From Chondrilla cf. caribensis (taxonomy: Eukaryota > Porifera > Demospongiae > Chondrillida > Chondrillidae), in NCBI GenBank assembly GCA_964020155.1, contig OZ026560.1, positions 3,032,759 through 3,096,758 of the forward strand: a stretch of 64,000 nucleotides of DNA, written 5' to 3'. The translations under genes were made by a program, and so were the position numbers. This document shows, piece by piece, positions 11,530 to 22,747 of this stretch. A model generated the notes under the pieces. The model was not told where the DNA came from and ran no database searches. It worked only from the letters and a program-made list of their open reading frames with translations. Each line of letters begins with the position of its first letter. Position 1 is the stretch's first letter.

Positions 11530-12735
11530 ACCACACCCACTAATCTCCAGACCATATCTGTAGCTTCCAACAGGACCACACCAACTGATCTCCTGTCAAC
11601 CACAGCTTCAACTTCTCACTGGACTGCACCCACTGATCCTCTCCAGACCACACCCACTGTTCCCTCCCATTACACCTAGGGATTCCCACTGTATTGCACC
11701 CAATGGTTGTTTCTAGAACACACACTGTTTTCTACCAGACCGCACCCACTGATCCCCTTCAGACCACACCTAGTTATTCAATTCAGACCACACCAAATTG
11801 TCATCTCTGGAACACACACACACTGATCCACTTGGGTCACATCTGTTGATACCTACTGATCAGCACTCAATTATCTCCTTCAGACCAGGCCTAGTGCTTC
11901 CACTTGACCACACCCGCTGCTCCTCTCCAGATCACATCTGTGGCTTCTACAGGATGCACTCATTGATCCCACCAGTCCACACCCATGAATTCTAAGACTT
12001 GCTGGACCACACCCAGTGATCACACCACACCCACCAGTCCCATCCTGACTGGATCACAAGGTGCCCTCACAACCCAGCCAACACACGTTAATGCCGTCTT
12101 GACCACACCCAAGATCACGATCACTGATCCCCTCAAGACTGCACCCAATGATGCCATCAAGGTAACATCTAATGATCCCCTCAAGATTACACCCAATGAT
12201 GCTCTCAAAAATGTGTTCAATGATCCTCTCAAGATCACATCCAATTATCCCCTTACGACCACACCCAATGATCCTCTCAAGATCACATCCAATGATCCCC
12301 TCAAGACCACGCACACAGCACCTACCTGCTCAAGCCCTCACCCAATGATGCCATCAAGACCGCACCCAATGATGCCATCAAGACCACACCCAATGATGCC
12401 ATCAAGACCACATCCAATGGTGCCCTCGAGACCACACCCAATGATCCCCTCAAGACTGCACACACAGCACCTATCTACTCAAGACCTCACCCAATGATGA
12501 CCTTAAGAAAACCTCGTCCAATGATGCCATCAAGGCCACATACAATGATCCAATGATGATGTCCTCAAGATCACGACCATTGATCCCTTCCAGACTGATT
12601 GCACCACATGATGCTTTAAAAAGCACACCCAATGGTGACATCAAGACCACATGCACCCAGTGATTCCCTCAAGACCACACCCAATGATCCCCTCAAACCA
12701 CACCCAATGGTCCCCTCAAGACCTCACTCAAAATG
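11530..12735 (+). repeat. Non-coding 24-bp minisatellite downstream of Roco copy 1
   Basis: Units such as CCACACCCACTGATC-CC and, further out, CCACACCCAATGAT-CC with CTCAAGA continue past the stop codon at 11,458. It is the same repeat as the coding linker but with stops and indels, so translated ORFs here (for example 11,985-12,497) are not credible genes. It may form part of the 3' UTR. Confidence 0.9.
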
Positions 12736-13135
12736 TGTATGTCCTATTGTTATGTATTGTAAATTGTTTTTCTATTCTTTTGTTTATTGTGTTGTTAAAA
12801 AAATTATCAATTTAAGTAATTGAATTTATTGCGAAGTGGATATTTACTGTACACTTCAGTAACTACAGACTAAATACAACAAGCACTTACATCACATTGA
12901 ACTCAATACACTAACCTACATATCAGCAAAATGGAATACACATGCACACACACAACATTTCACAATAGAAAATACTAAAACGAAGCACAGCTGTTTGTGG
13001 ATTCCTGTTCTTGTAGCAGTCTACTTTGACTTTAGGTTCAGTTTAGATAGTCCACCTCTGAACTGTCCCATGATGCATCGAACTACAGCAGACAAGGGAG
13101 TCACAGAACAATAGGATCCTTCCACCAGAATTAAG
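12736..13135. repeat. Array tail module, copy 1
   Basis: A conserved 360-400 bp segment that ends every minisatellite array. It begins near TGTCCTATTGTTATGTATTG, then has CACTAACCTACATATCAGC, then GCACAGCTGTTTGTGGATTC, then CTGTCCCATGATGCATC. The minus strand of the last part reads PLSAVVRCIMGQFRGGLS, conserved in all copies, but I cannot assign it to a gene. Seven copies are in the window. Confidence 0.8.
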
Positions 13136-13138
13136 ATT

Positions 13139-13140
<2 letters not shown>

Positions 13141-13231
<91 letters not shown>
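13141..13231. repeat. CA microsatellite, about 91 bp
   Basis: A perfect CA tract directly after tail copy 1. Valine-cysteine ORFs on the other strand are its translation. Confidence 0.97.
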
Positions 13232-13235
<4 letters not shown>

Positions 13236-13247
13236 GTATAAACATAC

Positions 13248-16200
13248 CTACATCAATAGTGACCTCATATTCATCATCTTGTAACATGGCCACTCCTTCA
13301 GAATCCTATAATCAAACAAAGAACCAAGTGCATAGTTGTACAATCCAATCTTTGTATGTAGTAGATTAGAGTGTGTAACAGTGTTGGTATGGCAGTTGTG
13401 CTGGGATTGGGTGGACCAAACACCGATGAACTCTGCTATGGTAAAATGGAGGACTGATAGCAGTGACATCTCGTATGATACATACAACATGATATATGTA
13501 TGCACCTGGAGACTATCAGTCCATCAGCACATGTTTAAATATAAGTTCCTCTCAATATTCTCAAAATTCTAAAAAATTGAGAATATTGTGAGGAACTGTC
13601 TCCCCAAGTGAACTGAACCACGGATCATCAGGATCTAGTCTGGAAGGGGTTCATATCAACCAATGACCCTCCCCCACCTATGGTCTAGTGTAGCCAGACC
13701 CTCACTCATGCCATCATACATTATAAATATGGGTTTGATCAACTTTTGACTTTGATATCTAAAAACACAGGAAGATGACATGACAGAACTTACGAATGTC
13801 GAAATGCAGTTATGATTTCTTTTTTGAGAATAGAAGCTGCAAACTGGATGAAGTTGACCTCAGAACCAGGGTGTGGTCTGGACAGAAATGAATACATTCT
13901 CATGATTTGTAGACACAATGCATAATACAACAAGTCCAAATCATGCAGTGGCATACAAAATGAGATTCAAACTACACTTCCAAAGTCATTTACCATTTTA
14001 TGCACCAAAAAGTATTCTTCAATCCGATTGGGCAAACAAATCTGCTGTACAGAATTAGGTACATGATGAGACTGGACAAAGTCCCAATTTTGAAATTGGA
14101 GGAAGGAATGGGTCTGGGCTATAGGGTTAGAGTTAGGGCTATGTGAGACTAAGGTTTAATAGGGACTGGGTACTTTGGGCTAGGGTGGAGTATAGGGGAA
14201 TTTTGAAACAACTTTCTCGAGCATCCCCAACACTGAACAATGGACATATGTTTACGTCAGCATTATAGCCCCATAGATATGATGTGTGTATTTGACACCA
14301 ATTGAAGACATTTGTCAATATCAACTTTGAATTGTCAAAAGATGCCGATTCGAAGTTATCAGATTCTAAGCATTGCAAATGACCGACCTCCACACCCAAT
14401 CTGCGGCTCACTCCATATAACGTACATACCTATCTATAATGTACTTGTACACGTCTGCTTGCTTCACTAGTAGAATCTCCCAATCCTACAACGAGTGCAG
14501 CAAAGACAACAGTGCTAAGGAGAGTTCTACTAGCAAAAGAAAAGGATATTGCAGGATGATCACCTACTTCTGTAATTTCGTTACCAGAAGCCGAATAGGA
14601 GAATACGCACATGGTTTGGTCTTCCTATATTGTGGAAGGAGAAATGCAGACATAAAAGCTTCTGTGTTGATCCACATTATATCGAGAACACACACGCTGC
14701 GTAGCCAGTGGTGGCCATTTTTAGTAGAAACATCAACACACGCCGAACACTTACTAGCTTGAGCATGATGTAATTGGTGGTCCGGGATGACTGTAAACTT
14801 CTCCACAGAAGTGTTGCCACCCGAAGCAAGGCTCTGTTACAAGATCTACCACTGATAGCAGAATACAACATGACATACGTAAGTACAGCAGTATCCAATT
14901 AACACTTTGACAAGGTAGTGAAAGAACACCTGTACTGCTACCATTAGCTGTACCACACCTGTTTTTTTCAACCATACGTACTCCTGTACTTGAGGTGTAA
15001 TACATTCAGGTTATTACAAGAAGTACCATACGTAAGTACTGCAAGCATATACAGTATACAGAGCCTACATACCAGTATAAGACTGTACGTGTGACAACTA
15101 AAAACATAGAATGTTATGAAACTGAATACATAACACAACTGGACACACATGTACGACTGTACAAAGTATTAAAGTACACTCACCAGGACCACACCCATAG
15201 AGCAAGAGCTACTTGAAAACAGTATGAGCACAATCATAAGTATGTACAAGCACCCACCCACCCCCTACACACACCTACCATTTCATAGTATTGGCATCCA
15301 AATCAACAAATGCTACATCATCTAGGAACTCTTCTGCCATCATCATGTATCTGCTATCGATTCCAATAATAAATGGCACAGGAGCTTGAATGTAGGTAGC
15401 CAGTGATAATGGACACATGGGTATGTCTGTACACTGCTACTTTAGAGGGAACAGGACGCTCTTGATGGCCTCTCCTACGGCTGTCAGCAGAGCTGGTCTA
15501 CCTAAGTGGAACACAACCTTCTGTTCCAGGAGAACCAGGGTCAGGACAAGGATGAGATTTTCCACATCCAAACTAGCCAGCAGGGACCAATGAACGAGAC
15601 CACTACAGTAGACAGAATACAAATGTGGGAGGAGATTGAAAGTACAGAATAAGACAGAAAGGATTGTTGTCCACAATGTCCACACGTCATGGTGTACACC
15701 CATGTTGCATGCACAGTACACATATTACCACAACATGTAAAGAGCTAGTACATAGTACAAGACATTGTGAATAAAGAGATAGTACATACAATACATTGTG
15801 AAAAGAGAGCTAGGATGACAGGAACATGTCCCAGGACACCAACTGACTGACCAACCAACCAACCAGACAAACAAAGTAAACCACAACCACCCTAGAAGTG
15901 GAATCAACCATGAACTGTACATCACAGACAGACTATGCAACCAACCACTGCTGGGACAATCTCAGACACCTTTAATACTATAATTATACAACCACAACTA
16001 GCTACACCAAACCTAGAGGACAACCTCAATGCACTTGATAAAGAACCTCTAAACCTACACCAATACACAAACACTATCACACTACAAACCTACACCCACC
16101 TGGAAACCACCCTAGGAAAGGTTACTATTGTGCAACTATTGAAGGACCACACATACAAAAGTACCCACACAACAACACAGTATACACACATGCATATGTA

Positions 16201-16620
16201 CACCATCACCACAACATGATGAAAACAAAACTACAGACAACAATACACACATGTATTATACACAAGGACCAATACAAAACTTACTGGAAGAGGTTGGAGG
16301 TACCTCGTTAGCAGGTGGAGGCACACTAGAGGTGTGTGTGTCAACCACTACCCAAGTACACACTGGCATATTCTGCCGCTGGAGAACACCCAATAGCTGA
16401 GGTCTGCACGGGTTGGTGCTGGCTGAGTTGTGACTTCACAGTGGAGACCGAAGAAGACAACTCCGAGGACCAACAAGAGGACAAGATCGAGGAGATGTCT
16501 TGGTCAGACAACACGATAACTACGAGGAACACAAAGACCTGTCTGAGAATGGTACAGAGAAACTATAACACTGTAAGTTTCGCAAATGTACATAGACCGT
16601 GAAGGAGAAGATGGAGTACA
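13248..16620 (-). pseudogene. DENN-domain gene fossil, copy A
   Basis: Minus-strand exon relics lie downstream of Roco copy 1. The recognisable one is at 15,289-15,600: LILVLTLVLLEQKVVFH, GRPALLTAVGEAIKSVLFPLK, then QAPVPFIIGIDSRYM, the signature of the central DENN domain found in Rab exchange factors. A TAG replaces the Trp codon after PLK (about 15,437), so it is broken. Other likely exons are a 78-bp piece near 14,760-14,840 (KFTVIPDHQ), one at 13,797-13,960 (HPGSEVNFIQFA) and one at 13,248-13,302 (DSEGVAMLQDDEYEV); their domain identity is unknown. A Ser-rich segment at 16,285-16,560 ends at a GTAAGT donor. Introns hold nothing I recognise. Confidence 0.65.
13544..13597. repeat. Short hairpin with 21-bp arms
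   Basis: AGTTCCTCTCAATATTCTCAA is followed after about 12 bases by its reverse complement with one mismatch. It is found only in DENN copy A, inside an intron-like region. Confidence 0.75.
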
Positions 16621-16682
16621 AGCCCACATCCCGCGGTACTCACCTCGTTAGTTCCTCCACTGACTGAGTAGGTGAACGTGCA

Positions 16683-17000
16683 TACAGTGCCGTCATCCTA
16701 AACTTGGCAAAGAAAAGAAGGGAACGTAGGAACTATTTGGTACACGTGTGGAGGAATCGATAAACCTTCCCAGATTAAGCTACAATACGTTACAAAACTA
16801 ACCAGTTGTATATCCGCAAAATGTTTTTTTCTATCAGCTGACTTTGAACCGAAATTATCTATAGCACCACCACTAGCCGAGTATATAGGTAGCAGAAAAA
16901 GCAAAGAACGAACACAAACAAATCTACAGATCCTGCGCCATCTTGAACAGCAGTTGTTAGCAGCTATGAATCTAGTTATGTACCTGGCCACGGTTCGTGT
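16683..17000 (+). promoter_or_regulatory. Roco 5' module upstream of remnant 1
   Basis: The same block as before the intact genes, including CCTGCGCCATCTTGAACAGC near 16,932, but leading into a truncated gene remnant. Confidence 0.6.
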
Positions 17001-17278
17001 TCGTCGACGCCAAATACTGAGACTGTCAACTGTGTGATGTGATGATGAGAGATAAGACATCGCCCAATGATTCCCTCATGACTACATCCAACAATGTCCA
17101 CATCCAACAATGCCACAAGACCTCACTCAATGCATATGATGGTCTGAAGACCACATTCAATCATAGATACTCCAACACCTATGATGCCCTCAAAACCACA
17201 CCCAATGATCACACCACATGTACACCCACCAGTCCCAGACTGCCTCCAATGATGCAAGACCACACCCAATGATCAATA
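17001..17278 (+). pseudogene. Chimeric Roco remnant 1 (leader fused to CARD-exon fragment and minisatellite)
   Basis: Leader sequence resembling that of Roco copy 3 runs straight into a stretch (about 17,028-17,054) matching the CARD-exon segment encoding LCDVMVRE, then about 200 bp of 24-bp minisatellite. All ankyrin, Roc, COR and Death coding sequence is missing. The same junction is present at 36.07 and 51.93 kb, so the deletion happened once before duplication. Confidence 0.7.
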
Positions 17279-17662
17279 TATGTGCTATTGTTATGTATTT
17301 TACTGTGTGTTTTCATTGAGTCATTGAATGAATTATCACAAAGTGGGTATATTTACTGTACACTCCAGTAACTACAGACTAAATACAACAAGCTCTTACA
17401 TCACATTGAACTAAATTTAATACACTAACCTACATATCAGCAAAATGGAATACACATGCACACACACAACATTTCACAATAGAAAATACTAAAACAAAGC
17501 ACAGCTGTTTGTGGATTCCTGTTCTTGTAGCAGTCTACTTTGACTTTAGGTTCAGTTCAGATAGTCCACCTCTGAACTGTCCCATGATGCATCGAACTAC
17601 AGCAGACAAGGGAGTCACAGAACCAGGGCTGTCACAGTAGGATCCTCCCAACAAAATTAAGG

Positions 17663-17663
<1 letters not shown>
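17275..17663. repeat. Array tail module, copy 2
   Basis: Follows the short minisatellite of remnant 1 and is closely similar to the tail after Roco copy 1. Confidence 0.8.
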
Positions 17664-17703
<40 letters not shown>

Positions 17704-17725
17704 CGCACACACACACACACATTAC
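17664..17725. repeat. CA microsatellite
   Basis: A CA tract with a few CG steps after tail copy 2, grading into CACCC-rich low-complexity sequence up to about 17,815. Confidence 0.9.
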
Positions 17726-17845
17726 AAAACACACCAACCCACACCCACACCCATCCAACCACATCCATATCCACATCCACTCACACCCACACCCAGCACA
17801 CACACACACACACACAAACAGAATTACAGAAATACGTACATACAT

Positions 17846-20020
17846 CTACAATAGTACACCTCTAACCCTCTCTGCTATCCTGTACAGAGTCCTCTCCAGT
17901 ATCTGTTCCTCCTCTGGTAGGAGTGTGTTGGTGTCCATGAGGAGTGTGGGGGCGTAGGGTTGTGGGTCCACCGTCGTCATCTTCTCCACGCCTGGTACCA
18001 TGAAATTGGCCTCTATTTCATTCAAGAACTCCTTGTAGTCCACGTAGGATGGGTCATATCAGTACGTAGTCATTGGTGAACCTCTATATAAGTATATGAA
18101 GACCACCTGTCTACAGAGACCATATTTTCTTGGTTGGTATTTACAGACAGGTTCCACTGTATAGTAGTACATACGTATACTTATATGTACACATGTATGT
18201 CAGTACCTCTCCTCAACGGCTGCTGCCTCTGGCTCAGTCAAGTTGAAGCCACAGAGGTCCAGGGCCTCCTGAAGGAGGTACCTGGCATGCAGTAGGAGCA
18301 GAGCTTGTCATAGTCCCTGAGAAACTCCAACACTCGTATCCTCTCCTTTGCCACCTGTGTGTGCACAAGGGAGTGGTTGCAATACACAGACATCATCCAT
18401 GCAATATGCACACTGAATATCAACAATAATTATAAAGGCACATACACAATCATGTACATGAGCATGTACATATGTAGGTACATGTACTTAACAAATTTGT
18501 TTTGATAACTTTGTCAATTTTATTTGTTGAATGTGACACACTTACACCCACAAGTACGTACATATGTACTAATGTTCGTATACTCGTCCAAACACATACA
18601 GGTACACATACACCGACACTCTTCCAAATATGTATACAAACTTACCATCACACACAGATGTGTAAACGTACACACACGCCCACAAACACACACACACACA
18701 CAAACAAACAAACAAAAACAAAACAAACACACACACACACACAAACAGAAACAAAACAAACACAAACACACTTCGGTCTCCATCCTGTTCAGCACCCGGT
18801 CCACATTCACAGCCCTCAGTCCGGCCCCAGTGCAAACAGACTCCCCCAAGTGGTGTTTCTGAGTGGACAACTGAGCCATCCAATGCTGATATTTGTTCTC
18901 GGGCTGCTCCGAAGGCTGGATCTTGTTGAGGAGCTTCAAGTTAAGCTTTGTAGTAGAAAGTGGGAGAAGGAGGCAGTATCCACTCATGTATGTATCTGCA
19001 AATGTTACTATGTATGTATGTACATACATACATGTGGAATACATACGTACACATATGTATGCATGTACGTACATAAACAACCCATGCTACTAACTACACA
19101 TGTATGTACAAATGTATACTATATTATGTGAAATATGTGTATGTACATAGATATGTATGCATGTACATGCATGCATAAATAAGTGAACTAGGTATCTTTT
19201 TAGAACAATGAAGGGGGAAATGGGGAAGTAACCAAATTGAGTTCTGTGAATTGCCAGCAATTGTGAGTGACAACAAGTCTCGGACCAACCTCTGTCAACG
19301 TCAGCGATAAATTGCTTCCACAGCACATGGTCCTTCTTCTTGGGGTCACTGTAGAGGGAGCAGAGTGTGGCAAACTCCTCCTGGGTGAGGTCGGAGTGTC
19401 TCATGGATGACAGGCCTTGATGGAACCGGGACATGCCTATGGATCCCGATCTGAGGGGGTCAAAGTCTTCCAATGTTCAGACACCTGTGTGCATGTGTGT
19501 GTGGGGGGAGTGGGGGAGGATTAACGGGTGATATCACACAGACAGATGTACAACTACCACACCCTGTACAAATGTACGTATATGATCCATGCAACTTAGA
19601 TCCACTTCCACTTGGATCTCGTTAGTGTAATTGCATAATTAGTCCCAGGTTGGTCATTAGTGACTGTGTGTGGCCATGGGCTAGCATGTAATATTATAGG
19701 GAACACACGTGGAGAACACACAGGTACATACATACATACACAAGAAGGGCATACAGGTACATACATACATACACAAGAAGGGCATAAAGGTATATACGTA
19801 CACACACAAGAAGGGCATACAGCTACATACATACACACACACAAGAAGGGCATACAGGTACATACGTACACACACAAGAAGGGCATACAGGTACATACAT
19901 ACACACACAAGAAGGGTATACAGGTACATACATACACACACACAAGAAGGGTACACACAGTATCTACGTACATCCACTACAACACATGCCTTCATACCCT
20001 TGATAGGTGTCCCCTGGGAG
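17846..20020 (-). pseudogene. EF-hand protein pseudogene, copy 2
   Basis: Exon relics match copy 1: 19,290-19,480 (FDPLRSGSIG then FHQGL...LTQEEFATL), 18,775-18,945, 18,207-18,354 (EFLRDYDKL) and about 17,862-18,050 (VDYKEFLNEIEANF). It shares the missing G at the FRR/ALD junction with copy 1. It has its own one-base deletion in the HFEDFD region (about 19,470), and the splice acceptor before VDYKEF is altered. The Merlin and 0.65-kb insertions of copy 1 are absent. The N-terminal exons present in copy 3 are deleted: the sequence jumps near 20,020-20,070 into the 20-22 kb block. Confidence 0.7.
19722..19962. repeat. VNTR, units of about 34 bp (7 units), EF-hand copy 2
   Basis: Same CACAAGAAGGGCATACAGG unit as at 4.7 and 53.3 kb, here about seven units. 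Confidence 0.88.
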
Positions 20021-20069
20021 GAGGAGGAGTATATAAGGAATTCCATATTACACTCTATACGTATCATAA

Positions 20070-22035
20070 GGCACTCTATATAACAATTTCAGGGTTGCTG
20101 AAACAAGCTAAACTGTAAAACAACTGGAAAGCACACATATGTCAACATCCTCACCTCCGTTACCACTACTGTGTACTACTAGAGAGATTACACCTCAGAT
20201 CGCAAACATCATACCAAATGAATGTACCTTTTTATACAGATGGTTGCAACATTGTACGCAAATGTGTGCACAGAATGTACAATAAGGTGGCGATGAACAA
20301 TTGATCTCATATGTGCGATGGCTGTAACAGTGGGAAGAGAGGGTCTTTTGTGTTTTATGCGACAATCACACATTCGTCACACAGTCCTGAATGAGCTACC
20401 ACAAACTGCCATCTAGCAAGGTGGAAATAACCAGCATAATCAAGACAGTATCAACACCACTTGCCAAACAACCAGGACAACCTTCAAGGGGAGATCGACT
20501 ATAAACAGTGGAACGTGTACAAAATAAACTATCTGCAAGCCACCACCAGGCAAGGTGAAACAACAAACGAGGCCAACATAGTAGCAAAACTGCTGACAGT
20601 GCAACTCTTTTCCGAGGTGCTAGCATTGAGAGACTACTATCATATCACATTTGGCTACTTATGCATACACTAACTGCACACCTTTCATGTTGGCCCTGAC
20701 CTCTTTGGGAAGAATAAAAGAGGTTAACATTAAGGGGACTCATTACACTACCAGGTGTTCAAAAGGAATTGAACCTCAAATCACCACCAAGTATGGTGGA
20801 ATAAGCAACTCAGCCAAAAACAGTAGCAACAACTGCTGGCAAAATAAAGTATGGCCAACCTCAAAGAGGAGACCAGCAATACACTGAGGTGGCCGAAATG
20901 AACAACCCCTAACCCTCACCAACAGGGAGGCATGCACAGGTAGAATGGCTTCTGGAATAACCGAGGGTTATAATTAACCATGTAGAGCATATTTGAAGAA
21001 TGACAGAGGTAAAACCCAATATTGACTTTGCATGGAGGGAATATGCATATGTATGTCTACCAACAATAAGGACAACCTGACATTGAGCAGCATACAGTAG
21101 GACATCTTCTGGAAAGACAAATGGTACCTCTGAAACTGGTAACGGAATTGCTGAAACGGCACATGAACACTGCAAAGACACTGATCCATAGGTTATTTGG
21201 TTGCTATCACGAGGAAACCCACTGACTACCACAACAGTTGAATACAACTGAGATATTGAAATATATCAACTATTAAATTTAGTAGAGGTTTGAGTATAAT
21301 AATATTATCACCTACTTCTCTAACCACCGAGCAAGGTGGAATAGACAACACAGCTTCTCTCTTCTGGAACAAGACTACCTTTTTGGTTCATTTCCGTACT
21401 TTCGGTAAATGGCTCCATCTATTCAACATTCAAAAAGACTCCTTCACCCTTGGTACACTGAAGTTTAATGTCGTCAAATTATCCAATATTTGAGATGAGG
21501 GCCAAGCAAACTATCCTACTGTCACCAGACCCACTTTTGGTAGGGGACATTTGTGGGTCTGGGGACTAGACTAGTATTGAGGGCACTTTGCATGCACAAG
21601 TGTGCTAATCTGATATCTATGGCTGAATGGGAGACACAACCTCAGCAGAGACAACTCTGCTACAAAAGAAAACTAGAACCACCACCTGACTGGTGTGAAT
21701 GAGCACCACGGTGGTCCTATTGAACCCCAACAACCTATAATAACCAACACTGCCACACCAGCAACCACACCCATCCGCAGGGGTGGACCACACAAAGCAC
21801 CCGCTGTATAGTCTCAATTGATCTCCTCTATCACAATAGGTGCAATAACCAACACAGCCACGGGAGGAGGAATACTGCTGGTCAAGTAGAACTACAGGAA
21901 ACCTCAATGAGGAGACCGACAATATACCGAGGTGCTCAAAATCAACTACAGTACTGTGCCTCAAACCACCTCCATAACAGGTGGGATGAACAACACAGTC
22001 AAGACAGCTACACCACTGCTAGCGACACACAACCA
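20070..22035. repeat. Block X, copy 1: low-coding intergenic duplication
   Basis: About 2 kb, shared in large part with 54,480-56,040. I recognise no gene. A loosely repeated motif (GGTGGAATAA-CAACTCAGCCAAAAC and variants near 20,420, 20,795, 21,335 and 21,980) suggests an old degenerate tandem repeat. The conserved 70-residue frame at 20,461-20,673 has no family I recognise. Confidence 0.5.
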
Positions 22036-22039
22036 TCCT

Positions 22040-22440
22040 CAAGGATGACAGGAACATGTCCCAGGACACCAACTGACTGACCAACCAACCAACCAGACAA
22101 ACAAAGTAAACCACAACCACCCTATAAGTGGAATCAACCATGAACTGTACATCACAGACAGACTATACAACCAACCACTGCTGGGACAATCTCAGACACC
22201 TTTAATACCATATACAACCACAACTAGCTACACCAAACATAGAGGACAAATTCAATGCACTTGATAAAGAACCTCTAAACCTACACCAATACACAAACAC
22301 TATCACACTACAAACCTCCACCCACCTGGAAACCACCCAACCACCACCACCAACAACGAGTTTCGCAAATGTTATGAACCGTGAAGGAGAAGATGGAGTA
22401 CAAGACCACATCCCGCGGTCCTCACCTCGTTAGTTCCTCC
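22040..22440. repeat. Extra internally deleted copy of the DENN-distal segment
   Basis: Matches 15,815-16,620 (GACCAACCAACCAACCAGAC ... CACATCCCGCGGTCCTCACC) but lacks about 450 bp of the middle, including the Ser-rich exon. It leads directly into the promoter module of Roco copy 2. Confidence 0.7.
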
Positions 22441-22464
22441 ACTGACTGAGTAGGTGAGCGTGCA

Positions 22465-22747
22465 TACAGTACCGTCATCCTACACTTGGCAAAGAAAAGA
22501 AGGAAACGGATGAACTACTCGATACAATCAATCGATAAACCTTCCCGCTTTAAGCTACAATACGTTACAAAACTAACCATGTCCAATGTTTATTTGTTAT
22601 CTGAATTTGCACCGAAATTATCCATAGCACCTCTGGCCGAGTAGGCAGCAGAAAAGCAAAGAACGAACAACAAACCAACCTACAGATCCTGCGCCATCTT
22701 GAACAGCAGTTGTTAGCAGCTATGAATCTAGTTACGTACCTGGTCAT
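22465..22747 (+). promoter_or_regulatory. Roco 5' module of copy 2, separated from its gene by a transposon
   Basis: Contains the GCGCCATCTTG core at 22,691 and the start of the conserved uORF, which is cut off at 22,747 by the 1.7-kb element. The module is now 1.7 kb upstream of the start codon. Confidence 0.6.

Noticed and set aside
13021..13293. Val/Cys-rich minus-strand proteins over CA tracts
   Set aside because: Translations of the microsatellite.
14100..14190. Telomere-like GGGTTAG phrases
   Set aside because: Only scattered, non-tandem GGGTTAG/GGGTTAGAG words; also present in DENN copy C as part of an intron.
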